This document shows, in pieces, positions 34,273-42,565 of a DNA stretch of 64,000 nt. The number at the start of each line of letters is the position of its first letter. Position 1 is the stretch's first letter. The notes below the pieces were generated by a model. That model had not been told where the DNA came from. It was given only the letters and a program-made list of their open reading frames with translations, and did no database searches. The translations under genes and the position numbers were made by a program. The stretch is from PALSA-505 sp963762615 (GTDB taxonomy: Bacteria; Actinomycetota; Actinomycetes; Streptosporangiales; Streptosporangiaceae), in NCBI GenBank assembly GCA_963762615.1, contig CAVXLG010000005.1, positions 1 through 64,000 of the forward strand, in the 5' to 3' direction.

Positions 34273-35487
34273 ATGGACTCGAACGAAAACCCGGCACCGC
34301 ACCACGAGACCCCGACCTTCGGGAAGCCGGATCTGCCTCCGGAAGGCATGGAGACCACCACCGGCGATCCGGCCAGCACGACGATGACGGGGCCGCGGAA
34401 CCCGGTGCTGGAAAGCCAGTTCCCCAACGTGATCACCGCGCCGGCGACGGACATCAGCACTCAGCCGTTCTTCTGGTCCTCGTTCAACATCTCCCCCCGG
34501 CGCCAGCAGCGCGGCGGATGGGCGCGCGAGGTCACGCAGCCCGATTTCGCGATTTCCGACGAGATCGCCGGGGTGAACATGTACCTCGAGCCGGGTGGCA
34601 TCCGTGAGCTGCACTGGCACCAGACCGCCGAGTGGGCGATCATGACCGAGGGCAAGTGCCGGGTCACCACCCTCAGCCGTGACGGGCTGCCGAGCGTCGA
34701 GGATGTCTTCAAGGAAGATCTGTGGTTCTTCCCGGCCGGGCTGCCGCACTCGCTGCAGGGACTCGGCCCGGACGGCGCGGAATTCGTGCTCGCGTTCGAC
34801 GACGGTGCCCAGTCCGAGAGCAACACGCTGCTGCTGACGGACTGGCTCGCGCACACCCCGCCGGAGGTGCTGGCGAAGAACTTCCGGGTGGCCCAGGAGG
34901 TATTCGACGACATTCCCCTGCACAACCTCTGGATCTTCCCCGGTGACGAACCGGGTGATCTCGAAGCGGACCAGGTCGCGGCAGGCGTCGAATGGGGCGG
35001 GACGGAGCCGGTGATCTTCCGTATGTCGGAGCTGACGCCGGTGCATGAGAACAGCGGCGGCAGCATCCGCATCGCGGACAGCAAGAACTTCACCGCATCG
35101 AAGACGATCGCGGCCGCCCTGGTCAAGGTTGAGCCGGGCAGCATGCGGGAGCTGCACTGGCACCCGAACGCCGACGAGTGGCAGTACTACATGCAAGGGT
35201 CGGCGCGGATGACGGTGTTCAACACCGGCCCGCACGCCAACACCACCGACTTCCGGGCCGGTGATGTCGGCCTGGTCCGGCGCAATCTCGGCCACTACGT
35301 CGAGAACACCGGCGACGACACCCTGATCTTCATCGAAACGTTCCGCAGCGACCACTACGAAGAGGTCTCGCTGGCCAACTGGCTCAGCCACCTGCCGCCC
35401 AAGCTCGTCTCCGCGCACCTGAACATTCCCGAGGAGACCCTCGCGAAGTTCCCGCGCGGCGCGCAGGGAATCGTGCCGCTGCCGTAG
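34273..35487 (+). CDS. Bicupin oxalate-decarboxylase-type enzyme
   Basis: A 404-residue bicupin, the usual length for OxdC/OxdD. No signal peptide is evident, so it is cytoplasmic. The first cupin carries RELHWHQTAEWAIMTEG (metal His-x-His...Glu) and FPAGLPHSLQGLG (last His). The second carries RELHWHPNADEWQYYMQG and RRNLGHYVEN. The segment FDDGAQSESNTLLLTDWL aligns with the Bacillus OxdC lid, whose S-E-N-S-T contains the proton-donor Glu; the Glu is kept here (SESNT), favouring decarboxylase over oxidase. It should convert oxalate to formate and CO2 using Mn and O2. A strong hairpin follows the stop. Confidence 0.9.
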   Translation: MDSNENPAPHHETPTFGKPDLPPEGMETTTGDPASTTMTGPRNPVLESQFPNVITAPATDISTQPFFWSSFNISPRRQQRGGWAREVTQPDFAISDEIAGVNMYLEPGGIRELHWHQTAEWAIMTEGKCRVTTLSRDGLPSVEDVFKEDLWFFPAGLPHSLQGLGPDGAEFVLAFDDGAQSESNTLLLTDWLAHTPPEVLAKNFRVAQEVFDDIPLHNLWIFPGDEPGDLEADQVAAGVEWGGTEPVIFRMSELTPVHENSGGSIRIADSKNFTASKTIAAALVKVEPGSMRELHWHPNADEWQYYMQGSARMTVFNTGPHANTTDFRAGDVGLVRRNLGHYVENTGDDTLIFIETFRSDHYEEVSLANWLSHLPPKLVSAHLNIPEETLAKFPRGAQGIVPLP

Positions 35488-35491
35488 TCGC

Positions 35492-35528
35492 GTGTGCGGG
35501 CGCCGACGCAGAGAACCGGCGCCCACAC
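35492..35528 (+). terminator. Hairpin after the oxalate decarboxylase gene
   Basis: GTGTGCGGGCGCC pairs with GGCGCCCACAC just after the stop at 35487, giving a GC-rich stem of about 11 pairs with one bulge. There is no T-run. Confidence 0.5.
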
Positions 35529-35847
35529 AGGCTTCACACCCCGGTGAGCGCGGCGTGCGTGCTGTGCCGCCGGCCTGCCCAGGCGCGCTCTCACCAGTAC
35601 GCGTAGCGATGCAATCCAAGGCGACGGCAAAGCGCCCGCATCCAGCGCATTCACGCCTGTCCGCGGTCGATCGGGTCTGCGGTGCTGCGGTCGCGCCAAT
35701 CACCGGGATCGGGTGACACCTGCTCACCTTCCCCTCGGCAAGCCTGGTAGTCAGCCGCCTCCCGGCAGGAATTTCAGCACTGGTTCGACAGGGGCGAGCC
35801 CGCCCGGGCGCGCTGCCCAGCCGACCCCAACCGAACGGAGATCCTCG
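35529..35847. other. Intergenic region
   Basis: No supported gene. It carries CGGAG, the ribosome-binding site for the hydrolase at 35848. Confidence 0.4.
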
Positions 35848-36759
35848 GTGAGCACCGAGCAGCGAAAGAACCTCGAAGCAATCCTGCGACAGTCAGCCTT
35901 CCCGGCCGGCAGCGACGTGAGCGAGCAGCGGCGGCTGCTCCGCGAGCTGATATCGGCGCAGCCGCTGCCCGCCGACGTGACCGTGACCGCAGCCGCACTG
36001 GGCGGCGTCCCGACCGCCGAGATCACAGTCGACGGAATCCAGCCTCGCCATAGTGTCCTGTACTTCCATAGCGGCGTGTACGTACTGGGGGACGCCTTCC
36101 TCGTCGCTGACCTGGCCTCGCAGGTTGCCCGGCGGACGCGCGCCAAGGTCATCTCCGTCGACTACCGGCTCGCCCCGGAGCACCCGTACCCGGCGGCGGT
36201 CGATGACGCTCTTGCCGCCTACGAAGCCCTGCTGCGAAACGGCACCGCTGCTGCGGACATCGCCTTCGCGGGAGAGTCCGCCGGCGGCGGGCTCGCCGTC
36301 GCCACCCTGGTCAACGCCCGAGACCACGGGCTGCCCTTGCCAGCGGCGGCCTTCGTCATGTCACCGTACGCCGATCTCACCCTGGCCGGGACGACCATGG
36401 AAACCAAGGGCGCGGTCGACCTGCTGATGAGCCGGGAAAACCTCCAGTCCCGTGTCACCGACTACACGGCGGGACAAGACCCTGCTCTCGGCCTCATCAG
36501 CCCCATATTCGCTGACCTGTCCGGCCTGCCGCCCCTGATCATCCAGGCCGGAAGTCACGAGGTTCTCCTCGATGACGCCGTCCGCCTCGCGCGACAAGCC
36601 GCCATCGCCGACGTCGAGGTCACCCTCGACGTCACTCCCGGGGTGCCGCACGTCTTCCAAACCTTCTACCCGATCCTCGACGAAGCGGCCGCCGCACTGG
36701 ACAGAGCCGGACAGTTCCTGTCGGAACATCTCGCCAGCCCAGAACGCGTCACCGCATAG
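35848..36759 (+). CDS. HSL-like alpha/beta hydrolase with an altered oxyanion motif
   Basis: 303 residues from GTG 35848 (CGGAG seven bases upstream). It belongs to the hormone-sensitive-lipase group: SVLYFHSGVYVLGDAFLVADLASQVARRTRAKVISVDYRLAPEHPYPAAVDDA, nucleophile IAFAGESAGGGLAVATL (G-E-S-A-G), LIIQAGSHEVLLDDA (acid Asp), GVPHVFQTF (His). The canonical HGGG oxyanion motif reads H-S-G-V here, a clear deviation that could change rate or substrate. It likely hydrolyses short-chain esters or lactones. A 12-bp perfect hairpin follows. Confidence 0.85.
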   Translation: MSTEQRKNLEAILRQSAFPAGSDVSEQRRLLRELISAQPLPADVTVTAAALGGVPTAEITVDGIQPRHSVLYFHSGVYVLGDAFLVADLASQVARRTRAKVISVDYRLAPEHPYPAAVDDALAAYEALLRNGTAAADIAFAGESAGGGLAVATLVNARDHGLPLPAAAFVMSPYADLTLAGTTMETKGAVDLLMSRENLQSRVTDYTAGQDPALGLISPIFADLSGLPPLIIQAGSHEVLLDDAVRLARQAAIADVEVTLDVTPGVPHVFQTFYPILDEAAAALDRAGQFLSEHLASPERVTA

Positions 36760-36803
36760 CGAAAGGCAGAACGCAAAGGATGACGGACCTAAGAACGAAT
36801 CGA

Positions 36804-36834
36804 GGCCGGCTCCGGGGACCCGCCGGAGCCGGCC
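36804..36834 (+). terminator. Perfect 12-bp hairpin downstream of the HSL-like hydrolase
   Basis: GGCCGGCTCCGG at 36804-36815 pairs perfectly with CCGGAGCCGGCC at 36823-36834, leaving a 7-base loop. It lies 45 bases after the stop at 36759. No U-tract, as is usual for actinobacterial terminators. Confidence 0.7.
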
Positions 36835-37058
36835 ACCCGATGAGCCGATCGCCCCGGACCCCTTGAGCCGCGCCTGGTCCCGGTGATTTCGCTGACCAGA
36901 GTCTCGCAGACCGGTGAATCACCTGGATCAGATGAGGATTGCTCACCGGCCTAGTCAGAAGAATGCGGACTGACCGTAAAGTACTCATTACCCGGGAGAT
37001 ATCCATGCCATCGTTTCGTCAGGCCCGTGGCGCCGGCTCGAGCCCGAGAGGCGACCTG

Positions 37059-37943
37059 ATGTCAACCTTCGCGCTCGGCCGGATGCTGGTCCGGCGGTCA
37101 GGGTACGGTGCGATGCAACTCGCCGGCCCGTTCGCCTTCGGGACGCCACCTGACCGCGCCTCGGCCATCAGCGTGCTCCGCGCCGCGGCCGCCGGCGGGG
37201 TCGATCACATCGACACGGCCCAGTACTACGGCCCCGGCGTCGTCAACGACCTGATCCGCGAAGCGCTCTGCCCCTACCCCGCCGGGCTGGCGATCGTCAG
37301 CAAGGTCGCGGTCCGGCCAGACGACGGCGGTGCCGCCCGCCGGTTCGACGATCCGGGGCAGCTGCGCGAGGGTATCGAGGACAACCTGCGCAGCTTGCGG
37401 GCCAGCCAGCTGGCGGCGGTCAACCTCCGGCTGCCCGGTGACGGGCGGGTCGACGCGCGGTTCGATGACCAGCTGGCCGCGCTGGTGGCGGCACGCGAGG
37501 AGGGCCTGATAGCCGGGGTTGGCCTCAGCAATGTCAGCCTCGGCCAGCTACGGCACACCGTGGCAGGAACCGACATCGTGTGCGTGCAGAACCTGTTCCA
37601 CCTCGCCGACCGCCGCGGGGCTCCTCTTCTTGCAGAGTGCCTCGGCCGTGGCATCGCGTTCGTGCCGTTCTGCCCGCTCGGCTGGCCGCGCGGCCAGGAC
37701 AACCCCGTGCTCACCAGCCCGGTCGTCATCCAGACAGCCGCCCGCCTCGGTATCACCCCGGTGCAGGTCGCGCTCCAGTGGCTGCTGCAGCTGGCGCCCA
37801 ACGTGCTTCTTATCCCCGGGACCGGCTCTGTCGCCCACCTGCGGGAGAACCTGGCGGCCGAAGGCGTCACGCTCGACGACGAAGCGCTGCGCCAATTGGA
37901 CGCCGTGGCGCCATGGCCAGACGATCCGTCTCGAGTGGTATGA
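37059..37943 (+). CDS. Aldo/keto reductase
   Basis: 294 residues from ATG 37059 (GAGAGG upstream; ATG 37005 or the frame from 36939 are alternatives). A TIM-barrel NADPH oxidoreductase: GRMLVRRSGYGAMQLAGP, AAGGVDHIDTAQYYGPGVVNDLIREAL (catalytic Asp and Tyr), LAIVSKVAVRPDDG (Lys), GLIAGVGLSNVSLGQLRHTV, VQNLFHLADRR, NVLLIPGTGSVAHLRENLAAEGVTL (NADPH-phosphate site). The normal catalytic His position is in the VNLRLPG strand, where no His is seen, so the tetrad looks incomplete. It reduces an aldehyde or ketone; the substrate is unknown. Confidence 0.88.
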   Translation: MSTFALGRMLVRRSGYGAMQLAGPFAFGTPPDRASAISVLRAAAAGGVDHIDTAQYYGPGVVNDLIREALCPYPAGLAIVSKVAVRPDDGGAARRFDDPGQLREGIEDNLRSLRASQLAAVNLRLPGDGRVDARFDDQLAALVAAREEGLIAGVGLSNVSLGQLRHTVAGTDIVCVQNLFHLADRRGAPLLAECLGRGIAFVPFCPLGWPRGQDNPVLTSPVVIQTAARLGITPVQVALQWLLQLAPNVLLIPGTGSVAHLRENLAAEGVTLDDEALRQLDAVAPWPDDPSRVV

Positions 37944-38086
37944 GGCCATGACCACCGCACTGGTTTCGCCGGTCCGGTCGAACACCCCACGTCGAGGCTG
38001 AGCCGGGCGGCGTACCCGAGGTAAAGAAACCACGGTGACTGATTTAGTGGCACCGGACGGTAAACCGAGTGCCGTTGCCAATTGGC

Positions 38087-38485
38087 TCAATTCGTGAGCT
38101 GTTCCACCAGGAGGCTTACCGGGAAGTACATGCGCAGTCGGCTGATCTTATCGTCCCGCAGGTCGTAGACGACGGAGTACGGGACCCGGACGGCCCGGCC
38201 GGTGGGCTGAACGCCGGCGAACTCGCCCGTATGAGTGCCGACGAAATCCGCTTCGATCGCCGCTTTGCCTCCATCCACCAGCAGGTTCTTTAGCTCCGCA
38301 TGCGCGTCGAACGCGTTCCGGTGGAGGTTGCGGACGAACTGCGTAACCGCCTCTCGTCCGTCGGCCCGCCGGTCGGTTCCCTGGATGGTGGCGACGACGT
38401 CGTCGGTGAAGTGGACAGAGTAGTCGGCGGTGCGCTTGAACAGCGCGTCGAGGTATTCCTGCATCACCTGGCGCTCTTTACCCAT
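38087..38485 (-). CDS. SnoaL/NTF2-fold protein
   Basis: 132 residues from ATG 38485 (AAGG upstream; longer frames to 38644 add poor sequence). Seen: QEYLDALFKRTADYSVHFTDDVVATIQGTDRRADGREAVTQFVRNLHRNAFDAHAELKNLLVDGGKAAIEADFVGTHTGEFAGVQPTGRAVRVPYSVVYDLRDDKISRLRMYFPVSLLVEQL. This is the complete SnoaL-like ester cyclase/isomerase fold, including the G-T-H-x-G-x-F motif seen in polyketide-cyclase-like members. Function is unassigned. It is convergent with the aldo/keto reductase. Confidence 0.83.
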   Translation of the reverse strand: MGKERQVMQEYLDALFKRTADYSVHFTDDVVATIQGTDRRADGREAVTQFVRNLHRNAFDAHAELKNLLVDGGKAAIEADFVGTHTGEFAGVQPTGRAVRVPYSVVYDLRDDKISRLRMYFPVSLLVEQLTN

Positions 38486-39109
38486 ACGACACGCCTTCCT
38501 TGTTCTTGTCATTGGGCCATGCGACGGGAAGGGCCGCTGAATACCCTGGCCGGGAACACAAATGACGGCACGAGGATAACCGCTCCGGACGAGGTCCGCG
38601 AGCCCCCAGCCCCGGTGATCTGCGGCCTCAGTCACCAGGTCCACGCCGACCGCTGCGGCCAGGCCGTCTCGAAGCCTGGAGTCGTCAGGCTCCGGGACCT
38701 CAGCTCGTCAAGCTGACGAACATGCCGGGCTCGTAGGAGCCCCCCTCTGAAACGGGCAACACAACCGGCACCGCCGGCGCCTTACGGCCCGCCCGCGCCA
38801 CACCAGCCCAGCAGTCGGTGTTTGATAGTAGAAGCCGGAGGTGCGGGAGGCTGCCTCGCTGGCGTGAGATCAGGCCGGCCGTCATCACGCTCACCGGCAC
38901 GTCACCTTCGTCCCGCACCTTGCCGCATCTTCATCCTGTACACAGCCGGTCAACGAGTCCCGCCGGAACGGTTCCGGGCCGAGAATCGGCTCGGCGCTGA
39001 CCGGCCCGGCGAGCTTCCGCGATCGGCGGCGATTTCGCGCCGGGCGCGGGGTCTATACATATGGACCAGTACGTCGCTGGTATGCGCGCGGGAAAGTTCG
39101 AGGTAACGG
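38486..39109. other. Intergenic region with one doubtful minus-strand ORF
   Basis: The stretch lacks a clear gene apart from the frame at 38700-38918. It should contain the promoter of the ECF sigma gene at 39110. Confidence 0.35.
38700..38918 (-). CDS. Possible 72-residue hypothetical protein
   Basis: GTG 38918 opens RDEGDVPVSVMTAGLISRQRGSLPHLRLLLSNTDCWAGV...VPVVLPVSEGGSYEPGMFVSLTS. The amino-acid composition is protein-like, but there is no recognised family and no strong ribosome-binding site (AAGGTG overlaps the start). It may be a C-terminal remnant. Confidence 0.3.
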   Translation of the reverse strand: MRDEGDVPVSVMTAGLISRQRGSLPHLRLLLSNTDCWAGVARAGRKAPAVPVVLPVSEGGSYEPGMFVSLTS

Positions 39110-40126
39110 ATGACGGTCAGCGAGGATTTCACCGGTCTCACGGGGGGGTTCCGGGGTGAGTTGCTGGCTCACTGTTACCGGATGCTGGGCTCGGCCGGGG
39201 AGGCCGAGGACCTGGTGCAGGAGACGTACCTGCGGGCGTGGCGGTCTTTTGACGGGTTTGAGGGCCGTTCGTCGGTGCGGACCTGGCTGTACCGGATCGC
39301 GACCAACGTGTGCCTGACCGCGATCGAGCGGCGCAGCCGGCGGCCGCTGCCGTCCGGGCTGGGCGGTCCGGCGGAGGACCCGGACGCGCCGGTCGTTGCG
39401 GGTCTGGATGTGCCGTGGCTGCAGCCGTTTCCCGGCGCGCCGGCGGCTGCCGAACGCGGGGATCCGGCGGCGGTGGCGGTGTCGCGGGCGGATATCCGGC
39501 TGGCCTTCGTCGCGGCGCTGCAGTACCTGTCGGCCCGCCAGCGCGCGGTACTGATCTTGCGGGACGTGCTGGACTGGCCGGCTGCCGAGGTGGCGGTTCT
39601 GCTGGGCACGACGACGACCGCGGTGAACAGCGGGCTGCGGCGGGCCCGCGCCCAGCTGGCCCGGGCGCTGCCGGCCGAAGACGAGCTCGCCGAGCCCAGC
39701 GAACCGGACCGGCGGGCGCTGCTGGACCGGTTCGCCGCGGCGCTGCAGAACGCTGACGCAAGCGCGCTGGCCGAGTTGCTGCGCGAGGATGCCAGCCTGG
39801 AGATGCCCCCGGCGCTGACCTGGTTCACCGGCCGGCACGCCGTGGCCCGCTTTGCCGGCTCGCACCTTCTCACCGGCCCCGGACGGCTCCGGCTGGTTCC
39901 GGTCACCGCGAACGGGCAGCCCGCGTTCGCGGTCTACCAGCACGAACCAGACGGGGAATACCGCGCGCACGCCGTCCTGGTGCTCACGCTCACCACGACG
40001 GGCATCGCCCGGATCGTCGCCTTCCAGGACCCCGGCCTGTTCGGATCGTTCGACCTGCCACAGGAGTACCCTGCCGCCGGGCCGCCGCCGGGGCAGGGCC
40101 CGACGGCCGGCTCGTGGCCCCGCTGA
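39110..40126 (+). CDS. ECF sigma factor with C-terminal SnoaL-like domain (SigX5/SigG type)
   Basis: A 338-residue protein, longer than a plain ECF factor. Sigma region 2: FRGELLAHCYRMLGSAGEAEDLVQETYLRAWRSFDGFEGRSSVRTWLYRIATNVCLTAIERR. Region 4: LQYLSARQRAVLILRDVLDWPAAEVAVLLGTTTTAVNSGLRRARAQLARALP. From about residue 200 an NTF2/SnoaL-like domain follows: DRRALLDRFAAALQNADASALAELLREDASLEMPPALTWFTGRHAVARF...VLTLTTTGIARIVAFQDPGLFGSFDLP. In this sigma group the SnoaL tail modulates activity in place of a separate anti-sigma factor. Downstream genes may be its regulon. Confidence 0.9.
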   Translation: MTVSEDFTGLTGGFRGELLAHCYRMLGSAGEAEDLVQETYLRAWRSFDGFEGRSSVRTWLYRIATNVCLTAIERRSRRPLPSGLGGPAEDPDAPVVAGLDVPWLQPFPGAPAAAERGDPAAVAVSRADIRLAFVAALQYLSARQRAVLILRDVLDWPAAEVAVLLGTTTTAVNSGLRRARAQLARALPAEDELAEPSEPDRRALLDRFAAALQNADASALAELLREDASLEMPPALTWFTGRHAVARFAGSHLLTGPGRLRLVPVTANGQPAFAVYQHEPDGEYRAHAVLVLTLTTTGIARIVAFQDPGLFGSFDLPQEYPAAGPPPGQGPTAGSWPR

Positions 40127-40127
40127 G

Positions 40128-40445
40128 CCCAGGCGGGCCGAGCGGCGGACCGCCGTCGGGGACCGTGCGCTGATCGCGAGCATGGTTGCGGTAACCGGAG
40201 CCATCGAGATCACCGTCCATGGCTGGGACATCTCGGTCGCATACGGCGCCCGCCGGCCGGTCCCGCCGGGCCTGCCGGCCGTCTTGCTGCCGATCGCCCC
40301 GCTGCTCATCACCCCAGGCACCCGGCCTGGCATGTTCGCCGACCCGGTTCGGCTGCCCGGCCCGGCCTCCCTCGGCAACCAGCTCGCCGCCTTCCTCGGC
40401 CGCCAGCAGCGGCCCGCGGCCGCGACCGGGCCCGGCGGCGGCTAA
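40128..40445 (+). pseudogene. C-terminal fragment of a mycothiol-dependent maleylpyruvate isomerase-like (TIGR03086-type) protein
   Basis: Directly after the sigma gene, one frame reads DRALIASMVAVTGAIEITVHGWDISVAYGARRPVPPGLPAVLLPIAPLLITPGTRPGMFADPVRLPGPASLGNQLAAFLGRQ and stops at 40443-40445. The E-I-T-V-H-G-W-D motif (metal-binding His) and the P-L-L-x-x-x-x-R-P-G-x-F tail are typical of the DinB-like TIGR03086 family found next to such sigma factors. The N-terminal two thirds, with the other metal His, is missing. Confidence 0.55.
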
Positions 40446-40565
40446 ACCGGGCACGCCGCGCAGGCCGGTCCGCGGCGATTCCCGCGAATCCGGCTGGTCT
40501 ATATCAGTAGGCCGCCAGCAAGCGGCGCGGAACCACGAGAACACGGCAGAACTGGAGTAATAACC

Positions 40566-41291
40566 ATGACAATCGCCGACAAGACGGTACTGGTGACCGG
40601 GGCCAACCGCGGCATCGGCCAGGCGCTGGTCACCGAAGCCCTGTCCAGGGGCGCCAACCGGGTATACGCCGGGACGCGCCAGCCGCTGGCCCACCCGGAC
40701 CAGCGCGTCACGCCCCTGACCCTCGACGTGACCAGCCCCGAGCAGATTCAGGCAGCTGCCGATCAGGTCGAATCTCTGGACATCCTCGTCAACAACGCCG
40801 GCATTGCGGTTTTCGATGACCTCCGCGATCGCGCCGTGCTCGATCAGCACCTCGCCGTCAACCTCTTCGGCACCTACGGCGTGATCCAGGCGTTCCTGCC
40901 GGCGCTGACCCGGTCCCGGGGAGCCATCGTCAACAACGTGTCAACGATGGCCGTCGCCCCCTTGCCGCTCACTCCCGCTTATGCGATCTCGAAAGCGGCC
41001 GCGTTCAACCTGACCCAGTCGCTGCGTGCCCTTCTGGCCGGACGGGGCGTGCGGGTGCACGCCGTCCTGACCGGCCCCACCGACACCGACATGACCCGGG
41101 GCTTCGACATATCCAAGGCCTCCCCCGAGTCCGTCGCGCGGGCCATCTTCGACGGGGTGGACAACGGGGAAGAGGACATCTTCCCCGACCCCGCGTCACA
41201 GTCCCTGGCCGAGAGCTGGCGCAGCGGGGCCGTCAAGGCGCTCGAGCGCGAGAATGCGGCGTTCGCAACGGCAGAGCCCGACGCGGCATAG
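40566..41291 (+). CDS. Short-chain dehydrogenase/reductase
   Basis: A 241-residue classical SDR. NAD(P) fold TVLVTGANRGIGQALVTEAL (TGxxxGIG), LTLDVTSPEQI, LDILVNNAGIAVFDDL (NNAG), catalytic Ser in VNNVSTMAVAPLPLTPAYAISKAAAFNLTQSL with Y-x-x-x-K, and GPTDTDMTRGF after the active site. It oxidises or reduces a hydroxyl/ketone; substrate unknown. Between the SDR and the DUF899 gene there are 88 bases, so they are probably co-transcribed. Confidence 0.9.
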   Translation: MTIADKTVLVTGANRGIGQALVTEALSRGANRVYAGTRQPLAHPDQRVTPLTLDVTSPEQIQAAADQVESLDILVNNAGIAVFDDLRDRAVLDQHLAVNLFGTYGVIQAFLPALTRSRGAIVNNVSTMAVAPLPLTPAYAISKAAAFNLTQSLRALLAGRGVRVHAVLTGPTDTDMTRGFDISKASPESVARAIFDGVDNGEEDIFPDPASQSLAESWRSGAVKALERENAAFATAEPDAA

Positions 41292-41379
41292 CCAAACAGA
41301 GGGACGCCGACTCGGCGCGGCAGCCAGGCGTACCGGCTCAGGAATGCACGCGGAAAACGCGAAAAGGAGACAAGACGCG

Positions 41380-42114
41380 ATGACGGATCACAAGGTGGTC
41401 AACGGTGAGGAATGGCAGTCCGCTCGTGAGGAGCTGCTTCAGCGCGAGAAGGAGCACACCCGGATGGCGGACGAACTGGCACGCCAGCGTCGCGAGCTGC
41501 CCTGGGTCGCGATCGAGAAGGAGTACCGGTTCGACACCGACGACGGGACGCGGCTGCTGGCGGAGCTCTTCGACGGCCGCTCACAGCTCCTGATCTACCA
41601 CTTCATGTTCGGACCGAGCTACCACGCCGGGTGCCCGGTCAACTCGTCGATGGCCGATGGCCTGGACGGCCTGCTGCCGCACCTTCATGCCCGCGACGTG
41701 ACCCTGCTGCTCGTCTCGCAGGCTCCGCTGGCGAAGTTGCAGGCCTACAAGCAGAGGATGGGCTGGAGCCTGCCCTGGGTCTCGTCGGCGAACACGGACT
41801 TCAACTTCGACTTCGGCGCCTCCTACGCGGAGGAGCAAGTGCGTTCATGGGGCCTCGACGAGGATGCGCTGCCGCCGATCGTGGCTCAGAACGCAGCAGC
41901 GACCGGGACCGACGTCCCCGGATACCTGTCGGAATCACCGGCGGTGACCGCCTTCGCGCTCCAGGACGGCGCCGTCTGCCAGACCTATGCGGCCACGGCA
42001 CGCGGGGTCGAGTTCCTGATGGGCTACTACCCGATCCTCGACCGCGCGCCGAAGGGGCGCGACGAGGACGATGCGTTCCAGACCTGGATCCGCCGCCATG
42101 ACGAATACGTCTAA
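41380..42114 (+). CDS. DUF899 thioredoxin-like-fold protein
   Basis: 244 residues from ATG 41380 (AAAAGGAG upstream). Features of the DUF899 family: EYRFDTDDGTRLLAELFDGRSQLLIYHFMFGPSYHAGCPVNSSMADGLDGLLPHLHARDVTLLLVSQAPLAKLQAYKQRMGWSLPWVSSANTDFNFDFGASY. The F-G-P-S-Y-x-x-G-C-P motif occupies the place of a thioredoxin CxxC with one Cys kept. Proteins of this type are poorly characterised; a redox or adaptor role is inferred. Its 3' end overlaps the next gene by 17 bases. Confidence 0.85.
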   Translation: MTDHKVVNGEEWQSAREELLQREKEHTRMADELARQRRELPWVAIEKEYRFDTDDGTRLLAELFDGRSQLLIYHFMFGPSYHAGCPVNSSMADGLDGLLPHLHARDVTLLLVSQAPLAKLQAYKQRMGWSLPWVSSANTDFNFDFGASYAEEQVRSWGLDEDALPPIVAQNAAATGTDVPGYLSESPAVTAFALQDGAVCQTYAATARGVEFLMGYYPILDRAPKGRDEDDAFQTWIRRHDEYV

Positions 42115-42565
42115 GGCATCGGAGGAGATCGTGGCGAAATCGGCTCCCGACGAGACCAGCGACTTCAACACCAAGATCATCGACGAGTTCCGGGGGAACG
42201 AGGGACACGTCGGCGGGCCATGGGCCGGCACCACGCTGATTCTCATCCACCACATCGGCGCCAGGTCCGGGACCGAGCGCGTCACCCCGCTGGGCTGTTC
42301 CCGGCAGGGCGACGGCCGCTTCGCGATCGTCGCCTCCAACGGCGGGTCGCCAGCCCACCCGGACTGGTACTACAACCTCAAGGCCAACCCAAGGATCAAA
42401 GTCGAGGTAGGTGCCCAGACGTTCACGGTGCTGGCGGAGGAGCTGGACAGCACCGCCCGCGCCAGGCTGTGGCCGAAACTGGTCGCCGAGTATCCTTCCG
42501 TCGGCGAATACCAGACCACGGCCACGCGGCAGATTCCGGTGTTCATGCTGACCCGCCAGGACTGA
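42098..42565 (+). CDS. Deazaflavin (F420)-dependent nitroreductase-family protein (DDN-type)
   Basis: 155 residues from ATG 42098, inside the end of the DUF899 gene; GTG 42131 with GGAGGA five bases upstream is an equally good start. Seen: DFNTKIIDEFRGNEGHVGGPWAGTTLILIHHIGARSGTERVTPLGCSRQGDGRFAIVASNGGSPAHPDWYYNLKANPRIKVEVGAQTFTVLAEEL, the split-barrel fold with the G-x-x-S/G-G-x-x-x-x-P-x-W-Y-x-N-L motif of F420-binding DDN proteins. It likely uses reduced F420 to reduce a quinone or nitro-type substrate. Confidence 0.9.
   Translation: MTNTSKASEEIVAKSAPDETSDFNTKIIDEFRGNEGHVGGPWAGTTLILIHHIGARSGTERVTPLGCSRQGDGRFAIVASNGGSPAHPDWYYNLKANPRIKVEVGAQTFTVLAEELDSTARARLWPKLVAEYPSVGEYQTTATRQIPVFMLTRQD

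Noticed and set aside
34246..35727. 493-codon minus-strand ORF opposite the oxalate decarboxylase
   Set aside because: Shadow frame: Arg/Gly/His-rich sequence with no domain, while both cupin motifs are on the plus strand.
39053..40378. 441-codon minus-strand ORF opposite the ECF sigma gene
   Set aside because: Low-complexity Arg/Pro/Gly shadow of the sigma/SnoaL coding frame.
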